A stretch of 64,000 bases of DNA from Dankookia rubra (GCF_004355005.1 NZ_SMSJ01000006.1:124001-188000); one strand, 5' to 3'. Shown: positions 17,078 to 26,020, numbered from the stretch's first letter. Translations and numbers: made by a program. Notes: generated by a model not told the origin, from the sequence alone.

Positions 17078-17833
17078 ATGTACGCGATCGACGTGCTGAT
17101 CCAGGGCTATCCCGGGAAGTCGCTCTGCCATGGCGGCCTGGGCTGGAGCACGATCGCGCTGCTGCGCGGGCATGGCAGAACGATCCTGATCGATGTCGGC
17201 GCCTTCGCCGTGCGTCCCGAATTCGGCCGTCAGCTGAAAGCCGCGGCGTGCGACCCGGCCAGCGTCACCGACGTGGTGCTGACCCACGCCCATTGGGACC
17301 ATTCGGTGAACTATACGCTCTTTCCCAATGCCGATGTCTGGATCGGCCGGGCGGAGATGGACTGGGCGACGGGCGTCCCCGCCGGCTTCAACCCGCTGCC
17401 CGAGCTCTACGTGCGGGACCTGGCGCGCCACCCGAGGCTGCATTTGCTGGAGGACGGCGAGCGCTTCCTCGACGGCTTCACCGCGCATCTCTGCCCCGGC
17501 CATACGCCGGGCTGCCTGGTCTACCGGCTGGAAGGCAACGAGCACCCCATCGTCTTCTCCGGCGACGCCGCGAAGAACCGCGCCGAGCTGCTGTCGATGG
17601 CGACCGACATGACCATGGATGCCGGCGCCAGCCATGCCAGCCTCGAGCGCATCTGGGGATTGTGGCGGCAGGTACCGGGCACGCTGCTGATCCCCGGGCA
17701 CGACCTGACCATGCGGCTCGATGCCGCCGGCCGGCCCGAATACATCGGCCAGCGCCGCGCCGGCATCGCCTCCTGGTTCAACGAGGACCTGGCGGTGATG
17801 GACGAGTTCGACATCTCCGCACCGCGTTTCTGA
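17078..17833 (+). CDS. Metallo-beta-lactamase-fold hydrolase, lactonase-like
   Basis: A 251-residue MBL-fold protein. The zinc motif THAHWDHS gives H70, H72, D74 and H75; further ligands are H142 (PGHTPG), D163 (FSGDAAKN) and a late IPGHD histidine. The overall layout resembles N-acyl homoserine lactonases and related esterases, but no feature proves quorum-quenching activity. The start at 17078 is preceded by GAGGGAGGGA; an out-of-frame ATG lies 7 nt earlier. It is followed without a gap by an HD-domain gene and then by a thioesterase, probably one transcript. Confidence 0.85.
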   Translation: MYAIDVLIQGYPGKSLCHGGLGWSTIALLRGHGRTILIDVGAFAVRPEFGRQLKAAACDPASVTDVVLTHAHWDHSVNYTLFPNADVWIGRAEMDWATGVPAGFNPLPELYVRDLARHPRLHLLEDGERFLDGFTAHLCPGHTPGCLVYRLEGNEHPIVFSGDAAKNRAELLSMATDMTMDAGASHASLERIWGLWRQVPGTLLIPGHDLTMRLDAAGRPEYIGQRRAGIASWFNEDLAVMDEFDISAPRF

Positions 17834-18460
17834 ATGGAGCCATCCCCCGCCACCCGCGCCTGGGTCCGGCTGCCCTCCGGCCGCCGGCTCGACCTGCTGG
17901 CGCCGACGCCCTTCGACTGGACGGATGAGGATCTGGCGGTCGGCCTCTCGCGCACCTTCCGCTGGGGCGGGCATTCAACCTGGCCCGGCGCGCCGCTATC
18001 GGTCGCGCAGCATTCGCTGGCCGTGCTGGCGCTGCGCCGGGCCAAGGCGAGGAGCGGCCTGGCGCAGGCGGAGGCGCGGCGAGAGCTGCTGCACGACGCC
18101 GAGGAAGGGCTGCTTGGCTTCGACTGCATCTCGCCGCTGAAGCCCTTCCTCGGGGCCGGCTTCGCCGCGCTGCAGGACCGGCTCTCGGGCGCCGTCGCGC
18201 TGCGCTACGCCCTGCCTTCCTGGACGCCCGAGACCAAGCGCGCGCACAAGTCCTGCGACATCGCGCTCGCCGCGGCCGAGGCGGTGCATGTCGCCGGCTG
18301 GACGCGGGAGGAGGTGCGCGGGACGCTTGGCATCCGCGCCGCGGTGATGGCGGCCGACCCGCTCGCCATGCTCTACGACTCGGAGCCCTGGCGTCCCTGG
18401 CCGCCGGAGCTGGCGGCTGAGCGCTTCCTGACGGCGCTCGAACGCTTGTCCCAGGGCTGA
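17834..18460 (+). CDS. HD-domain phosphohydrolase-like protein
   Basis: A 208-residue protein whose ATG directly follows the previous stop (TGAATG). The metal-binding pattern of HD enzymes is visible as H60 (VAQHSLAVL) and H87-D88 (ELLHDAEE), with H47 upstream. The spacing resembles small YfbR-type nucleotidases, which dephosphorylate deoxynucleotides; that substrate is an inference. The remainder is helical and soluble. The tight packing between an MBL hydrolase and a thioesterase suggests co-expression, not necessarily a shared pathway. Confidence 0.72.
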   Translation: MEPSPATRAWVRLPSGRRLDLLAPTPFDWTDEDLAVGLSRTFRWGGHSTWPGAPLSVAQHSLAVLALRRAKARSGLAQAEARRELLHDAEEGLLGFDCISPLKPFLGAGFAALQDRLSGAVALRYALPSWTPETKRAHKSCDIALAAAEAVHVAGWTREEVRGTLGIRAAVMAADPLAMLYDSEPWRPWPPELAAERFLTALERLSQG

Positions 18461-18475
18461 GGCCATCCTGCCGCG

Positions 18476-18940
18476 ATGAGCGATGCCCCCTCCGTCCTGA
18501 CCGACTTCGCCTTCACCCACCGCCTGCGGGTGCGCTGGGCGGAGCTCGACCCGCAGCGCATCGTCTTCAACGCGCACTACCTGACCTATTTCGACGTGGC
18601 GCTGTCGGAGTACATGCGCGCCATCGGCTTCAAGGCGCCGGACGGGCTGGCGAAGCATGGCTGCGACATCGTCCTGGCCAATGCCAGCCTCGATTTCCGC
18701 GCCTCCGCCCGCTACGACGACGAACTGCTGCTGACCGCCCGCATCGCCCGGATCGGCCGCACTAGCCTCGGCTTCCGCATGGGCTGCTTCCGCGAGGATG
18801 CGCTGCTGGTCGAGGGCCGGCTGACCTACGTGAATGTCACCTTGGGCGCGCATGTGCCGGCGCCGCTGCCGGAACCCTTCGTCGCCAAGGTGCTGGCCTT
18901 CGAGCGCATCGCTCCGGAGCGAAAGCCTGCCCGGGCTTGA
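18476..18940 (+). CDS. Acyl-CoA thioesterase, 4-hydroxybenzoyl-CoA thioesterase/YbgC type
   Basis: A 154-residue hotdog-fold protein. The segment VRWAELDPQRIVFNAHYLTYFD near 18-40 is the 4HBT signature, with D25 the usual catalytic acid at the head of the central helix. The family hydrolyses short- or medium-chain or aromatic acyl-CoA esters. It follows the HD gene by 15 nt in the same direction. Start ATG 18476 has only a weak ribosome site, consistent with coupled translation. Confidence 0.9.
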   Translation: MSDAPSVLTDFAFTHRLRVRWAELDPQRIVFNAHYLTYFDVALSEYMRAIGFKAPDGLAKHGCDIVLANASLDFRASARYDDELLLTARIARIGRTSLGFRMGCFREDALLVEGRLTYVNVTLGAHVPAPLPEPFVAKVLAFERIAPERKPARA

Positions 18941-19044
18941 GTCCGGCGGAAAAGATTGGACATTCCGTGCGTTAGTGGGGAATCTTGGGACGCAATCTGC
19001 GCCCCGCTCTCGACGCCCATCGCGGGCGGAAGGTCCCCACCGCC

Positions 19045-19668
19045 ATGCTGGCGGGCTCCCATGTCGCCCTCGGGGCCGCCGCCTGGATCGCGGCCGCCCC
19101 CCATCTCGGCCGGCCGCCGCTGGACCCCGAGGCGCTCGCGCTGGCGGTCCTGGGCGGGCTGCTGCCGGATATCGACCACCCGAAGAGCTGGGTCGGGCGG
19201 CGGCTGCGGCCGGTCTCGGACATCGTCGCGCGGATCTTCGGCCATCGCGGCATCACCCATTCGCTGCTCGCCCTGCTCGGCTGCGGCTGGCTGCTGCGGC
19301 AGGGTGTCCTGCCGCCGCGCTGGGCGGAGCCGCTGGTCGCGGGCTATCTCAGCCACCTCCTGGGCGACCTGCTGACGCCGCAGGGCCTGCGGCTGCTCTG
19401 GCCGATGCGCGGCACCTGGGCGCTGCCCTTCTGCCGCACCGGCTCGCCCTTCGAGCCGCTGGTCGTCGCCGTCGTCCTGGTCGCGGCCTGGACCACCCTG
19501 GCCGAGCCGCCCGACCCGCGCGCCGCGCTGCGGCGCTTCGGTCTCTGTCTCGGCTGCGCCGCGGAGGCGCCCTTGCCGCTGCCGCCGCGGCCGCCTCCGC
19601 CGCCGAAGCGGCGGCTCGCCGGGCAGGACGGGCAGGGTGCCATTGCCCGGGCTGCGGCCGACGGATGA
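19045..19668 (+). CDS. YdjM/DUF457-type inner-membrane protein (predicted metal-dependent hydrolase)
   Basis: A 207-residue membrane protein with the conserved acidic/histidine motifs of DUF457: GGLLPDIDHPKS, FGHRGITHS and SHLLGDLLTPQG, interspersed with hydrophobic helices. Relatives include E. coli YdjM. The C-terminus is a Pro/Arg/Lys-rich cytoplasmic tail (a PPRPPPPPKRR run) that is not part of the family core. The start at 19045 was chosen because the homology begins there and GGAAGG lies upstream; an in-frame GTG-type start 20 codons earlier is less likely. Confidence 0.8.
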   Translation: MLAGSHVALGAAAWIAAAPHLGRPPLDPEALALAVLGGLLPDIDHPKSWVGRRLRPVSDIVARIFGHRGITHSLLALLGCGWLLRQGVLPPRWAEPLVAGYLSHLLGDLLTPQGLRLLWPMRGTWALPFCRTGSPFEPLVVAVVLVAAWTTLAEPPDPRAALRRFGLCLGCAAEAPLPLPPRPPPPPKRRLAGQDGQGAIARAAADG

Positions 19669-19773
19669 CTCGTCGGTGGCGGGTGCGGCGGCCGAAGCCG
19701 CCCGGCGCCGCCCCTTCCCCTGGACCCCGCGCCGCGCTTGGATGCCGGCCAAGCAAGCCTGCAGGAGAGAGAC

Positions 19774-20793
19774 ATGCCAGGGAACCCAGCCGTGCCGATC
19801 GCCGGCAACCGCTTCTGCATCGTTGGCGGCGCGAGCCTGGTCGGCTCCGCGACGGCCGCGGAGCTGCTGGACCATGGCGCGGCCGAGGTGGTGCTCTTCG
19901 ACAATTTCGCCTTCGGGTCGGACGCCGCCATCGCGCATCTGCGGGACCACCCGCGGCTGAGGCTGGTGCGCGGCGACGTCATGCGGATGGCCGACCTGCT
20001 GCGGGCGACCGAGGGCATGGCGGGCGTGCTGCAGCTCGCCGCCTACATGACCCTGTCAATGGACCGCGACCCCTGGTCGGGGCTCGACGTGAACATTCGC
20101 GGCGTGCAGAACGCGCTGGAGGCCTGCCGCGCCAGCAAGGTGGCCAAGGTGGTCTTCGCATCGTCGAACGCCACCTACGGCTACGGGCCGGGCGTCGCCG
20201 GCGAGCTGGTCGAAAGCACGCCCTTCCACAGCCAGGGCGCCCCGCCGGCCGCCATCCTGTATGGCGCCACCAAGATCATCGGCGAGCAGCTCTGCCGCGA
20301 CGCGCACCGCAAATGGGGCCAGGACTATGTCGTCCTGCGCTATTCCACCGTGTACGGCGAACGCCAGCACTACCGCGCCGCCAATGCGCTCTACATCATC
20401 GAGACGCTGGAGAAGGTGCGCCGCGGCGAGTCGCCGGAGGTCTTCGGCGACGGTTCCGAGACCAAGCACTTCGTCTATGTCGGCGACCTGGCGCGGGCCA
20501 ACCGCATGGCCTTCGAGAGCGCGGCGACCGACGTCGCGGTGAATACCTCCGGCCCCGCCCCGATGACGACGCTGCAACTTGTCGAGATGGTGACCGAGCT
20601 CGCGGGCGGCGGCCCTGCGCCGCGCTTCGTCGGCAACGCGCCGGGCAAGGTCCGGCTGACCAGCGGCGGCGCCTTCCGCATCGCGCACGAGGCGGCCTTC
20701 GCGGCGATCGGCTGGAAGCCGGAGGTGGACATGAAGGAGGGCCTCCGCCGGCTGATCGCCTGGCGCGACTCGAACGAGGGGAAGGCGGCATGA
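19774..20793 (+). CDS. NAD-dependent epimerase/dehydratase (extended SDR)
   Basis: A 339-residue extended short-chain dehydrogenase. The N-terminal nucleotide-binding loop VGGASLVGS (18-25) has Ser in place of the middle Gly of GxxGxxG. The catalytic block SSN (131-133) with Y164 and K168 (YGATK) is intact, and VYGERQHY and FVYVGDLA are typical of UDP-sugar epimerase relatives. The start at 19774 follows AGGAGAGA. Its stop overlaps the start of a Bug-type binding protein (ATGA), which points to a role in small-molecule catabolism more than in surface sugars. Confidence 0.85.
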   Translation: MPGNPAVPIAGNRFCIVGGASLVGSATAAELLDHGAAEVVLFDNFAFGSDAAIAHLRDHPRLRLVRGDVMRMADLLRATEGMAGVLQLAAYMTLSMDRDPWSGLDVNIRGVQNALEACRASKVAKVVFASSNATYGYGPGVAGELVESTPFHSQGAPPAAILYGATKIIGEQLCRDAHRKWGQDYVVLRYSTVYGERQHYRAANALYIIETLEKVRRGESPEVFGDGSETKHFVYVGDLARANRMAFESAATDVAVNTSGPAPMTTLQLVEMVTELAGGGPAPRFVGNAPGKVRLTSGGAFRIAHEAAFAAIGWKPEVDMKEGLRRLIAWRDSNEGKAA

Positions 20794-21743
20794 CCACCCG
20801 CCGGACAGTCCTGGCGGCCGGCGGCGCCCTGCTCGCCGCCCCGGCGCTCGGCCAGCCCCGCTGGCCCGACCGGCCGGTCGAGATCGTCGTCGGCTTCGTC
20901 GCCGGCGGCGGCACCGATCTCGACGCCCGCAGCTATGCGCGGGCGCTGGAGAAGCGGATCGGCGGCACCGTCGTCGTCACCAACCGCCCCGGCGCGGGCG
21001 GCGAGCTGGCGCTGTCGAGCGTCGTGCGGGCGAAGCCGGACGGCCATACCCTCGGCACCACCAACTACCCCAGCCTGATCACCATCCCGATCGAGCGGCA
21101 GGCGCAGTTCAAGCTCGACGACTTCGCCCCGCTCGGCAACCTTGTGAAGGATCCGAGTGCGATCACCGTCCTTGCCTCAAGCCCCCATGCCAGCCTCAGG
21201 GACCTGCTGGACGCGGCGCGGGCGAAGCCGGACCAGCTCACCTACGCCTCCCCCGGGGTTGGCACCGACGACCACCTGCAGCTGGTGCTGCTGCAGGCGG
21301 CGACCGGCATCCGCATGACCCATGTGGTCTTCCAGGGCGACCCGCAGCTGCGCACCGCCATCCTCGGCAAGCAGGTGGACTGCATGGGGCTCAACCTCGG
21401 CGCCGTCCTGCAGGTGCCGGACGGCTTCCGCATCCTGTCGCAGGGCGGCGCGGTGCGCAGCCGCTTCCGCCCCGACGTGCCGACGCTGAAGGAGCTCGGC
21501 TTCCCCGTCGAGATGGCCTCCGAGCGCGGGGTGGTGGCGCCCGTCGGCACACCGCCTGCCATCCTCGCCCGGCTGCGCGAGGCGACCGAGGACATCGCCC
21601 GCGACCCGGAATTCGTGAAGCAGTTGGAAGACCGCTTCACCGAGCCTTCCTGGGAGCCCGGGGAGGCCTGGTTCGCGCGGTTGCGGGCGCAGGAGGCCGA
21701 TTACCGCGGGCTATGGCAGCGCACGCCCTGGGCACAACGTTAG
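20790..21743 (+). CDS. Tripartite tricarboxylate transporter (Bug-family) substrate-binding protein
   Basis: A 317-residue exported protein. The signal sequence is MTTRRTVLAAGGALLAAPALG with a twin-arginine-like start. The mature part opens with WPDRPVEIVVGFVAGGGTDLDAR and continues VVVTNRPGAGGELA and KPDGHTLG, the standard Bug-family landmarks. Bug proteins bind carboxylates in the periplasm. No TctA/TctB membrane genes are nearby, a common situation for this family. Its ATG overlaps the epimerase stop by 4 bp. Confidence 0.9.
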   Translation: MTTRRTVLAAGGALLAAPALGQPRWPDRPVEIVVGFVAGGGTDLDARSYARALEKRIGGTVVVTNRPGAGGELALSSVVRAKPDGHTLGTTNYPSLITIPIERQAQFKLDDFAPLGNLVKDPSAITVLASSPHASLRDLLDAARAKPDQLTYASPGVGTDDHLQLVLLQAATGIRMTHVVFQGDPQLRTAILGKQVDCMGLNLGAVLQVPDGFRILSQGGAVRSRFRPDVPTLKELGFPVEMASERGVVAPVGTPPAILARLREATEDIARDPEFVKQLEDRFTEPSWEPGEAWFARLRAQEADYRGLWQRTPWAQR

Positions 21744-21801
21744 TTTACACGAACTTTATCTCACGATTGACCATCGCTGCGGCAAATGCGACGCATGGGG
21801 G

Positions 21802-22158
21802 GTGAGCGCACTCGACCCCAGCATCGCCGAGCAACTGGCGCAGGACCTGCCGCCGGAGGATTTCCGGCGCATTGTCGAGACCTTCGAGGACGACCTTGGT
21901 CGCCTCGCGGCGGAACTCGAGCGCGCCGGGCTGGCCGGCAGCCTCGACGCCTATCGCCGCGTCGCGCACAGCCTAGCCGGTGCCGCCGCCGCGGTCGGCG
22001 CGGTGATGCTGGAACGCACCGCGCGGGTGGCGATGGATCCGCGTTCCGGCATGCCGCCGGCGCAGATGGTGCCGATCATTCGCGCCCAAGCGGCCGCCGC
22101 GCTGCAGGAATTGGCGGTGCTCGCCGCCCGTGCGGGCGACGACTCCGCCGCTCCATGA
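21802..22158 (+). CDS. Hpt (histidine phosphotransfer) domain protein
   Basis: A 118-residue all-helical protein starting at GTG 21802 just after a G-rich stretch. The block YRRVAHSLAGAAAAVGA carries the likely phospho-accepting H56 and the usual small residues after it, as in Hpt domains. The adjacent gene, seven bases downstream, is a sigma54-dependent response regulator with an intact receiver, so this protein most likely relays phosphate to it, as LuxU does to LuxO. The hybrid kinase is not in the window. The gap before the start is relatively AT-rich and may hold the promoter. Confidence 0.83.
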   Translation: MSALDPSIAEQLAQDLPPEDFRRIVETFEDDLGRLAAELERAGLAGSLDAYRRVAHSLAGAAAAVGAVMLERTARVAMDPRSGMPPAQMVPIIRAQAAAALQELAVLAARAGDDSAAP

Positions 22159-22165
22159 CCCCGGC

Positions 22166-23695
22166 ATGACCACCCCCGGCGGCCGCATCCTGCTGGTCGA
22201 GGACACCCCGACCCAGGCCGAGGTGGCCAAGGCGCATCTGCGGGAGCTGAACCACACCCTCCGTCTGGCCGAGACTGCCGCTGCCGCGCTGGAACAGGCC
22301 CGCGCCTGGGACCCCGACGCGATCCTGCTCGACCTCGAATTGCCGGACGGCTCCGGGCTCGACGTGCTGAAGACCCTGCGGCAGGAGGGCTTCGAGGCGG
22401 CGATCATCGTCATCACCGCCAATGCCTCGATGACCACCGCGGTCGAGGTGATGAAGTGGGGGGCGACCGACTTCCTGCCCAAGCCTTATCCCAAGGCCAA
22501 GCTGGTCTTCACGCTGCAGAACGCGATGGAGAAGCGGCGTCTGGTGATCGAGAACCGGGCACTTGAGACCGAGCTCAGGGCGGCCCGGTCGGGCGCCGCG
22601 CGCGACCGCTTCCACGGCTTCATCGGCGCTTCCGCCGCCATGCAGGCGGTCTACCGGACGATCGAGAGCGTGGCGAAGAGCCGCGCCAGCATCTTCATCA
22701 CCGGGGAGAGCGGCACCGGCAAGGAACTGGCCGCCGAGGCGGTGCACAAGGTCAGCGAGCGGCGCGGTGCCTTCGTCGCGCTGAACTGCGGCGCCATCCC
22801 GCGCGACCTGCTCGAGAGCGAGATCTTCGGCCATGTGAAGGGCGCCTTCACCGGCGCCACCGACAACCGGATCGGCGCCGCCCGCCAGGCGGATGGCGGC
22901 ACGCTTTTCCTGGATGAGATCGGCGAGATGCCGCTCGAGATGCAGGTGAAGCTGCTGCGCTTCGTGCAGACCGGGACCCTGCAGCCGGTCGGCGCCTCAA
23001 AGCCGGAGAAGGTGGATGTCCGCTTCGTCTGCGCCACCAACCGCGACCCGCTGGCCGAGGTGGAGGCGGGGCGCTTCCGCGAGGACCTCTACTACCGGCT
23101 CTACGTTGTGCCGATCGAAATGCCACCGCTGCGGGCGCGCGAAGGCGACCCGGTGCTGATCGCCCGCACCTTCCTGCAGGCCTTCGCCAGGGAGGAGAAG
23201 AAGCGTTTCTGCGGCCTGGCGCCGGAGGCCGAGGCGGCGATCCGGGATTACCCCTGGCCGGGCAACGTGCGGCAGTTGCAGAACGCCGTCCGCAACGCGG
23301 TCGTGATGCATGACGGGGAGCGGTTGGAGGCGGCGATGCTGCCGGCCATGTTGCTACGTGCCCTGCCGCGGGCCGTCCCGGCGGCGCCGCCGGCGGCGCT
23401 GGCGGTCGTCCTACCGCAACCGCTGCCCGAACCCGTCTTGGCGCCCGCGCCGGCCCCCGCTTGGTCGGTGCCGGAATCGCTGGTGCCCGCCTGGTCACCC
23501 TCGGCGCCGCCGGAGCCGTCGCCTGCCGCGATCGAGATCCAGCCGCTCTGGAAGATGGAAAAGCGGCTGATCATGGCGGCGCTGGAGCAGACCCGGCAGG
23601 ATGTGCCGCGGGCCGCCTCACTCCTCGAGATCAATCCGTCGACGATCTACCGCAAGCTGCAGGCCTGGCGGTCGGCGGAGAAGCCGGACGGCTGA
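22166..23695 (+). CDS. Sigma54-dependent response regulator (NtrC/LuxO type)
   Basis: A 509-residue activator. The receiver domain (1-125) has E12/D13, phospho-acceptor D56 and K106. The AAA+ domain (about 150-385) has Walker A GESGTGKE (180-187), the sigma54-contacting GAFTGA (226-231) and FLDEIGEMP. A Fis-type helix-turn-helix lies near 478-500 (PRAASLLEINPSTIYRKL). Unusually, a Pro/Ala-rich linker of about 60 residues (roughly 395-454) separates the ATPase from the DNA-binding domain. The start at 22166 is seven bases after the Hpt gene stop. Target genes are unknown. Confidence 0.94.
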   Translation: MTTPGGRILLVEDTPTQAEVAKAHLRELNHTLRLAETAAAALEQARAWDPDAILLDLELPDGSGLDVLKTLRQEGFEAAIIVITANASMTTAVEVMKWGATDFLPKPYPKAKLVFTLQNAMEKRRLVIENRALETELRAARSGAARDRFHGFIGASAAMQAVYRTIESVAKSRASIFITGESGTGKELAAEAVHKVSERRGAFVALNCGAIPRDLLESEIFGHVKGAFTGATDNRIGAARQADGGTLFLDEIGEMPLEMQVKLLRFVQTGTLQPVGASKPEKVDVRFVCATNRDPLAEVEAGRFREDLYYRLYVVPIEMPPLRAREGDPVLIARTFLQAFAREEKKRFCGLAPEAEAAIRDYPWPGNVRQLQNAVRNAVVMHDGERLEAAMLPAMLLRALPRAVPAAPPAALAVVLPQPLPEPVLAPAPAPAWSVPESLVPAWSPSAPPEPSPAAIEIQPLWKMEKRLIMAALEQTRQDVPRAASLLEINPSTIYRKLQAWRSAEKPDG

Positions 23696-23847
23696 GTGCC
23701 ATACTTGGCACGCGAAGATCCGCCGTGAGATCCCAAGGGCCAGGCGCCTGAATGGACACCGCCGTCGGTCAGGCGAAGCCAAGGGCGGCGGATGCGGCCC
23801 GGCCGGCGTTTCAGGCGCACGACGGGTCATCCCTCATGCGCCTGGCC
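23696..23847. other. Convergent intergenic region with an imperfect inverted repeat
   Basis: Directly after the sigma54 activator stop is a small GTGCCA-TACT-TGGCAC palindrome. Farther on, a CCAGGCGCCTGA element near 23741 reappears in inverted, nearly identical form (TCATGCGCCTGG) near 23831. These could fold as a long-range hairpin or mark termination between the two convergent genes. No T-run is present. Confidence 0.35.
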
Positions 23848-24849
23848 TCAGTCGGCGCGCCAGTTGAGCCGCCGCAGCAACCATTCCCGATAGGCCAGCG
23901 AGACCGCCGGGGCGGCGTTGAGCGCCGCCAGCACCGGGGCCGACTCGGCGCCCGACAGCGGCCGGATTCCCGGGGCCCAGCCGAGCTTCGTCTCCTCGTC
24001 CAGCCAGCGCTGCGCCGCGCTGCGCCAAGCGGCGACCAGGTTGGCCGGGGTCAGGGCGGGCAGCACCAGCGCCGCCTGCAGCCGGGCGCAGCCGGCCGCG
24101 GCCAGGGCCGCCGAGCGCAACTCCGGCGGCCCGGCGAGCGGCAGGTCGAACAGCGAGGGCACCTCGGGCAGCAGCGGGTCGCGCAGCCCGGCCGGTTCCA
24201 GCGTGAACCAGGGCCGTGCGCCGATGGTGGCGATGCGGGCCGGCAGGTCGGCGCCCACCAGCAGCGCGGCCTCCACCATGCCCTGGCCCAGGGCCGCTTC
24301 CAGCCGCAGCGGCGCGGCGCCCATGACCGGGCTGGCGGCGAGGCCGAGCAGGTCGCAGCCGAGCAACGCCGCAGCGCCCGGCATGTCCGGCCCGGCCAGG
24401 CCGAAGCGCGGCGCGGCGCCGGCGACTGGCATCGCCGCCCGCCCCACCACCACGGCCGAGCCCTGCGCGGCGCAGACCGGCAGCCAGCCAGCGGCGTCGA
24501 ACCGGGCGCGCGGGTCGCCGATCATGCGGGCGAGCGCCGCGAGGCCGGGCAGGACCAGCAAGGTGCGGCCATCCGGCGCGCCTTCGGTGGCAAATCGGTT
24601 GGCGGCGGTGACGCCGTCGGGCCCGCCGAGCACGGTGCTACGGAGCGAGATCGCTGTGGTGGCGCCGCGGCCGAGCGAGGTGGCGAGGCGGCCGGCGAAG
24701 CGGGCGAAGGCGCCATCCTCCGGTCCCGGGACCAGCAGCGTGGCGACTGCCGGCAGCATCGCCTGGCCGGGGCGGGGCAAGGCGGCGGCCATGGCGCCGA
24801 GGCCGGCCAGCAGCCCCTGGCGGCGGGACAGGATCGGGCGAGCCTGCAA
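23848..24849 (-). CDS. Divergent Bug-like (TctC) periplasmic binding protein
   Basis: A 333-residue protein. After a signal peptide with SRRQGLLAGLGAMAAALP, the segment LLVPGPEDGAFARFAGRLATSLG and then NRFATEGAPDGRTLLVLP follows the usual Bug-family layout (loop, helix, PDGxTLL), but conservation is weak. The best start is TTG at 24847-24849, because a strong GGGAGGA lies 7 nt upstream and the signal peptide begins right after it; in-frame ATG codons farther upstream would add an unlikely Arg/Pro-rich extension. The ligand is unknown. It lies downstream of apt in the same direction. Confidence 0.68.
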   Translation of the reverse strand: MQARPILSRRQGLLAGLGAMAAALPRPGQAMLPAVATLLVPGPEDGAFARFAGRLATSLGRGATTAISLRSTVLGGPDGVTAANRFATEGAPDGRTLLVLPGLAALARMIGDPRARFDAAGWLPVCAAQGSAVVVGRAAMPVAGAAPRFGLAGPDMPGAAALLGCDLLGLAASPVMGAAPLRLEAALGQGMVEAALLVGADLPARIATIGARPWFTLEPAGLRDPLLPEVPSLFDLPLAGPPELRSAALAAAGCARLQAALVLPALTPANLVAAWRSAAQRWLDEETKLGWAPGIRPLSGAESAPVLAALNAAPAVSLAYREWLLRRLNWRAD

Positions 24850-24997
24850 CGCGGTGTCCTCCCGGCTGGGCCTGGTAGCATCTGGGACGGCGGGGTGCCG
24901 GCCCGGGGATGCCATGCCGTGCGGGCCTGGAATGTCAGGCCCATCCCCCGTCAGGCCAAGGGCCGCCGGGCGTGTCGCCATGCCCGGCGGCCGCTGG

Positions 24998-25528
24998 CTA
25001 GTCCTCGTACTGCAGCAGCGCCTCGAAGGGTACGTCCAGCTTCTGCCGGCCGCCAAGGAAGGTCAGTTCGATCAGCGCCGCGACCAGCGGCACCTCGGCC
25101 CCGGCCTGGCGGAGCAGGCCGATGCCGGCCGCCATGGTGCCGCCGGTGGCCAGCAGGTCGTCGAGCAGCACCACGCGCTGGCCGGGCGACACGGCATCGG
25201 CCTGCATTTCGATTCGGTCGGTGCCGTATTCCAGCGCATAGTCGAGGCCGACGGTCGCGCCGGGCAGCTTGCGCGGCTTGCGCAGCATGACGAAGCCGAG
25301 GCCGAGTTCCAGCGCCAGCGGGGCGGCGACCAGGAAGCCGCGGCTCTCGATCCCGGCCAGCATGTCCGGCTTGTAGGGGCGGATGATGGCGGCGAGGCGC
25401 TCCATCGCCGCGCGCCAAGCCGGGCCGTGCCGCAGCAGCGTCGAGATGTCGTAGAACAGGATGCCCGGCTTCGGGAAATTTGGGATGCCGCGGATATGGT
25501 CGCGGAGGTCGAGCGTGCTGTCGGTCAT
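24998..25528 (-). CDS. apt: Adenine phosphoribosyltransferase
   Basis: A 176-residue type I phosphoribosyltransferase. The 13-residue PRPP-binding motif [13 protein letters not shown] is at about 119-131. The adenine-specific region [14 protein letters not shown] (15-28) and the flexible-loop [12 protein letters not shown] are characteristic of Apt. It salvages adenine to AMP in the cytoplasm. Length and motifs are normal. The start at 25528 is the first Met of the conserved core. Confidence 0.95.
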   Translation of the reverse strand: MTDSTLDLRDHIRGIPNFPKPGILFYDISTLLRHGPAWRAAMERLAAIIRPYKPDMLAGIESRGFLVAAPLALELGLGFVMLRKPRKLPGATVGLDYALEYGTDRIEMQADAVSPGQRVVLLDDLLATGGTMAAGIGLLRQAGAEVPLVAALIELTFLGGRQKLDVPFEALLQYED

Positions 25529-25675
25529 GGCCGGTCCTGCTGGGGCGTTCGGGCGCCCGGACCGGCCTGCGGCACGACGGGCGGCGGATACTAAAAGCAT
25601 CCGCGGCCGGCGGCGGCAACCGTGTGGCAGCAGCAAGGGCTTGGCGGGGCGGCATCGCGGGTGCATCTGGCGTGC

Positions 25676-25867
25676 ATGTCGCGCATCGCCATCGCCGTTC
25701 CCGCCGGGCTCATCGCCTTCTTCGTTTATGTCGGCCTGGTGCTGATGGCGGCGGACCACGTGTTGCAATGGCACTGGCTGGCGCAGGTGCCCTTCTTCGT
25801 CATCGCCGGCATCGCCTGGGCCTTCCCGGCGAAGTGGCTGATGGTCTGGGCCGCTGGCCAGCGCTGA
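25676..25867 (+). CDS. Small DUF2842-like membrane protein
   Basis: A 63-residue protein with two hydrophobic segments (about 5-25 and 37-55) and a conserved-looking C-terminal [10 protein letters not shown]. This matches the small alphaproteobacterial DUF2842 family of inner-membrane proteins with no known function. It is divergent from apt. The start follows a CATGTCGC context with no obvious ribosome site. Confidence 0.66.
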   Translation: MSRIAIAVPAGLIAFFVYVGLVLMAADHVLQWHWLAQVPFFVIAGIAWAFPAKWLMVWAAGQR

Positions 25868-25990
25868 GGCGCGCCGATGTCCGCCGCGCCGCAGGGCGCG
25901 GAGGATTGAATCGGCTCGCCCTGAATGCAGCGCCGATCGCCGCCGCGCCGGAAGACTGCCTCGGCTGACCCGACATGCAGTACCATAGAA

Positions 25991-26020
25991 AAAGCCCCGC
26001 CAGCGGATGCTGACGGGGCT
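25991..26020 (-). terminator. Rho-independent terminator downstream of tRNA-Pro
   Basis: On the minus strand, AGCCCCGTCAGC pairs with GCTGGCGGGGCT (12 bp, one G-U pair) across a short loop and runs into TTTTT. It lies about 20 nt beyond the 3' end of the tRNA gene. Confidence 0.85.

Noticed and set aside
17078-17833. Dedicated quorum-quenching lactonase
   Set aside because: The MBL motifs are present, but they are shared by many esterases. No luxI/luxR genes are nearby, so the specific function is not claimed.
23700-23725. A sigma54 promoter (TTGGCAC) just after the sigma54 activator gene
   Set aside because: The -24-like TGGCAC is present, but there is no TTGC-type -12 element at the required distance, and the next gene reads the other way.
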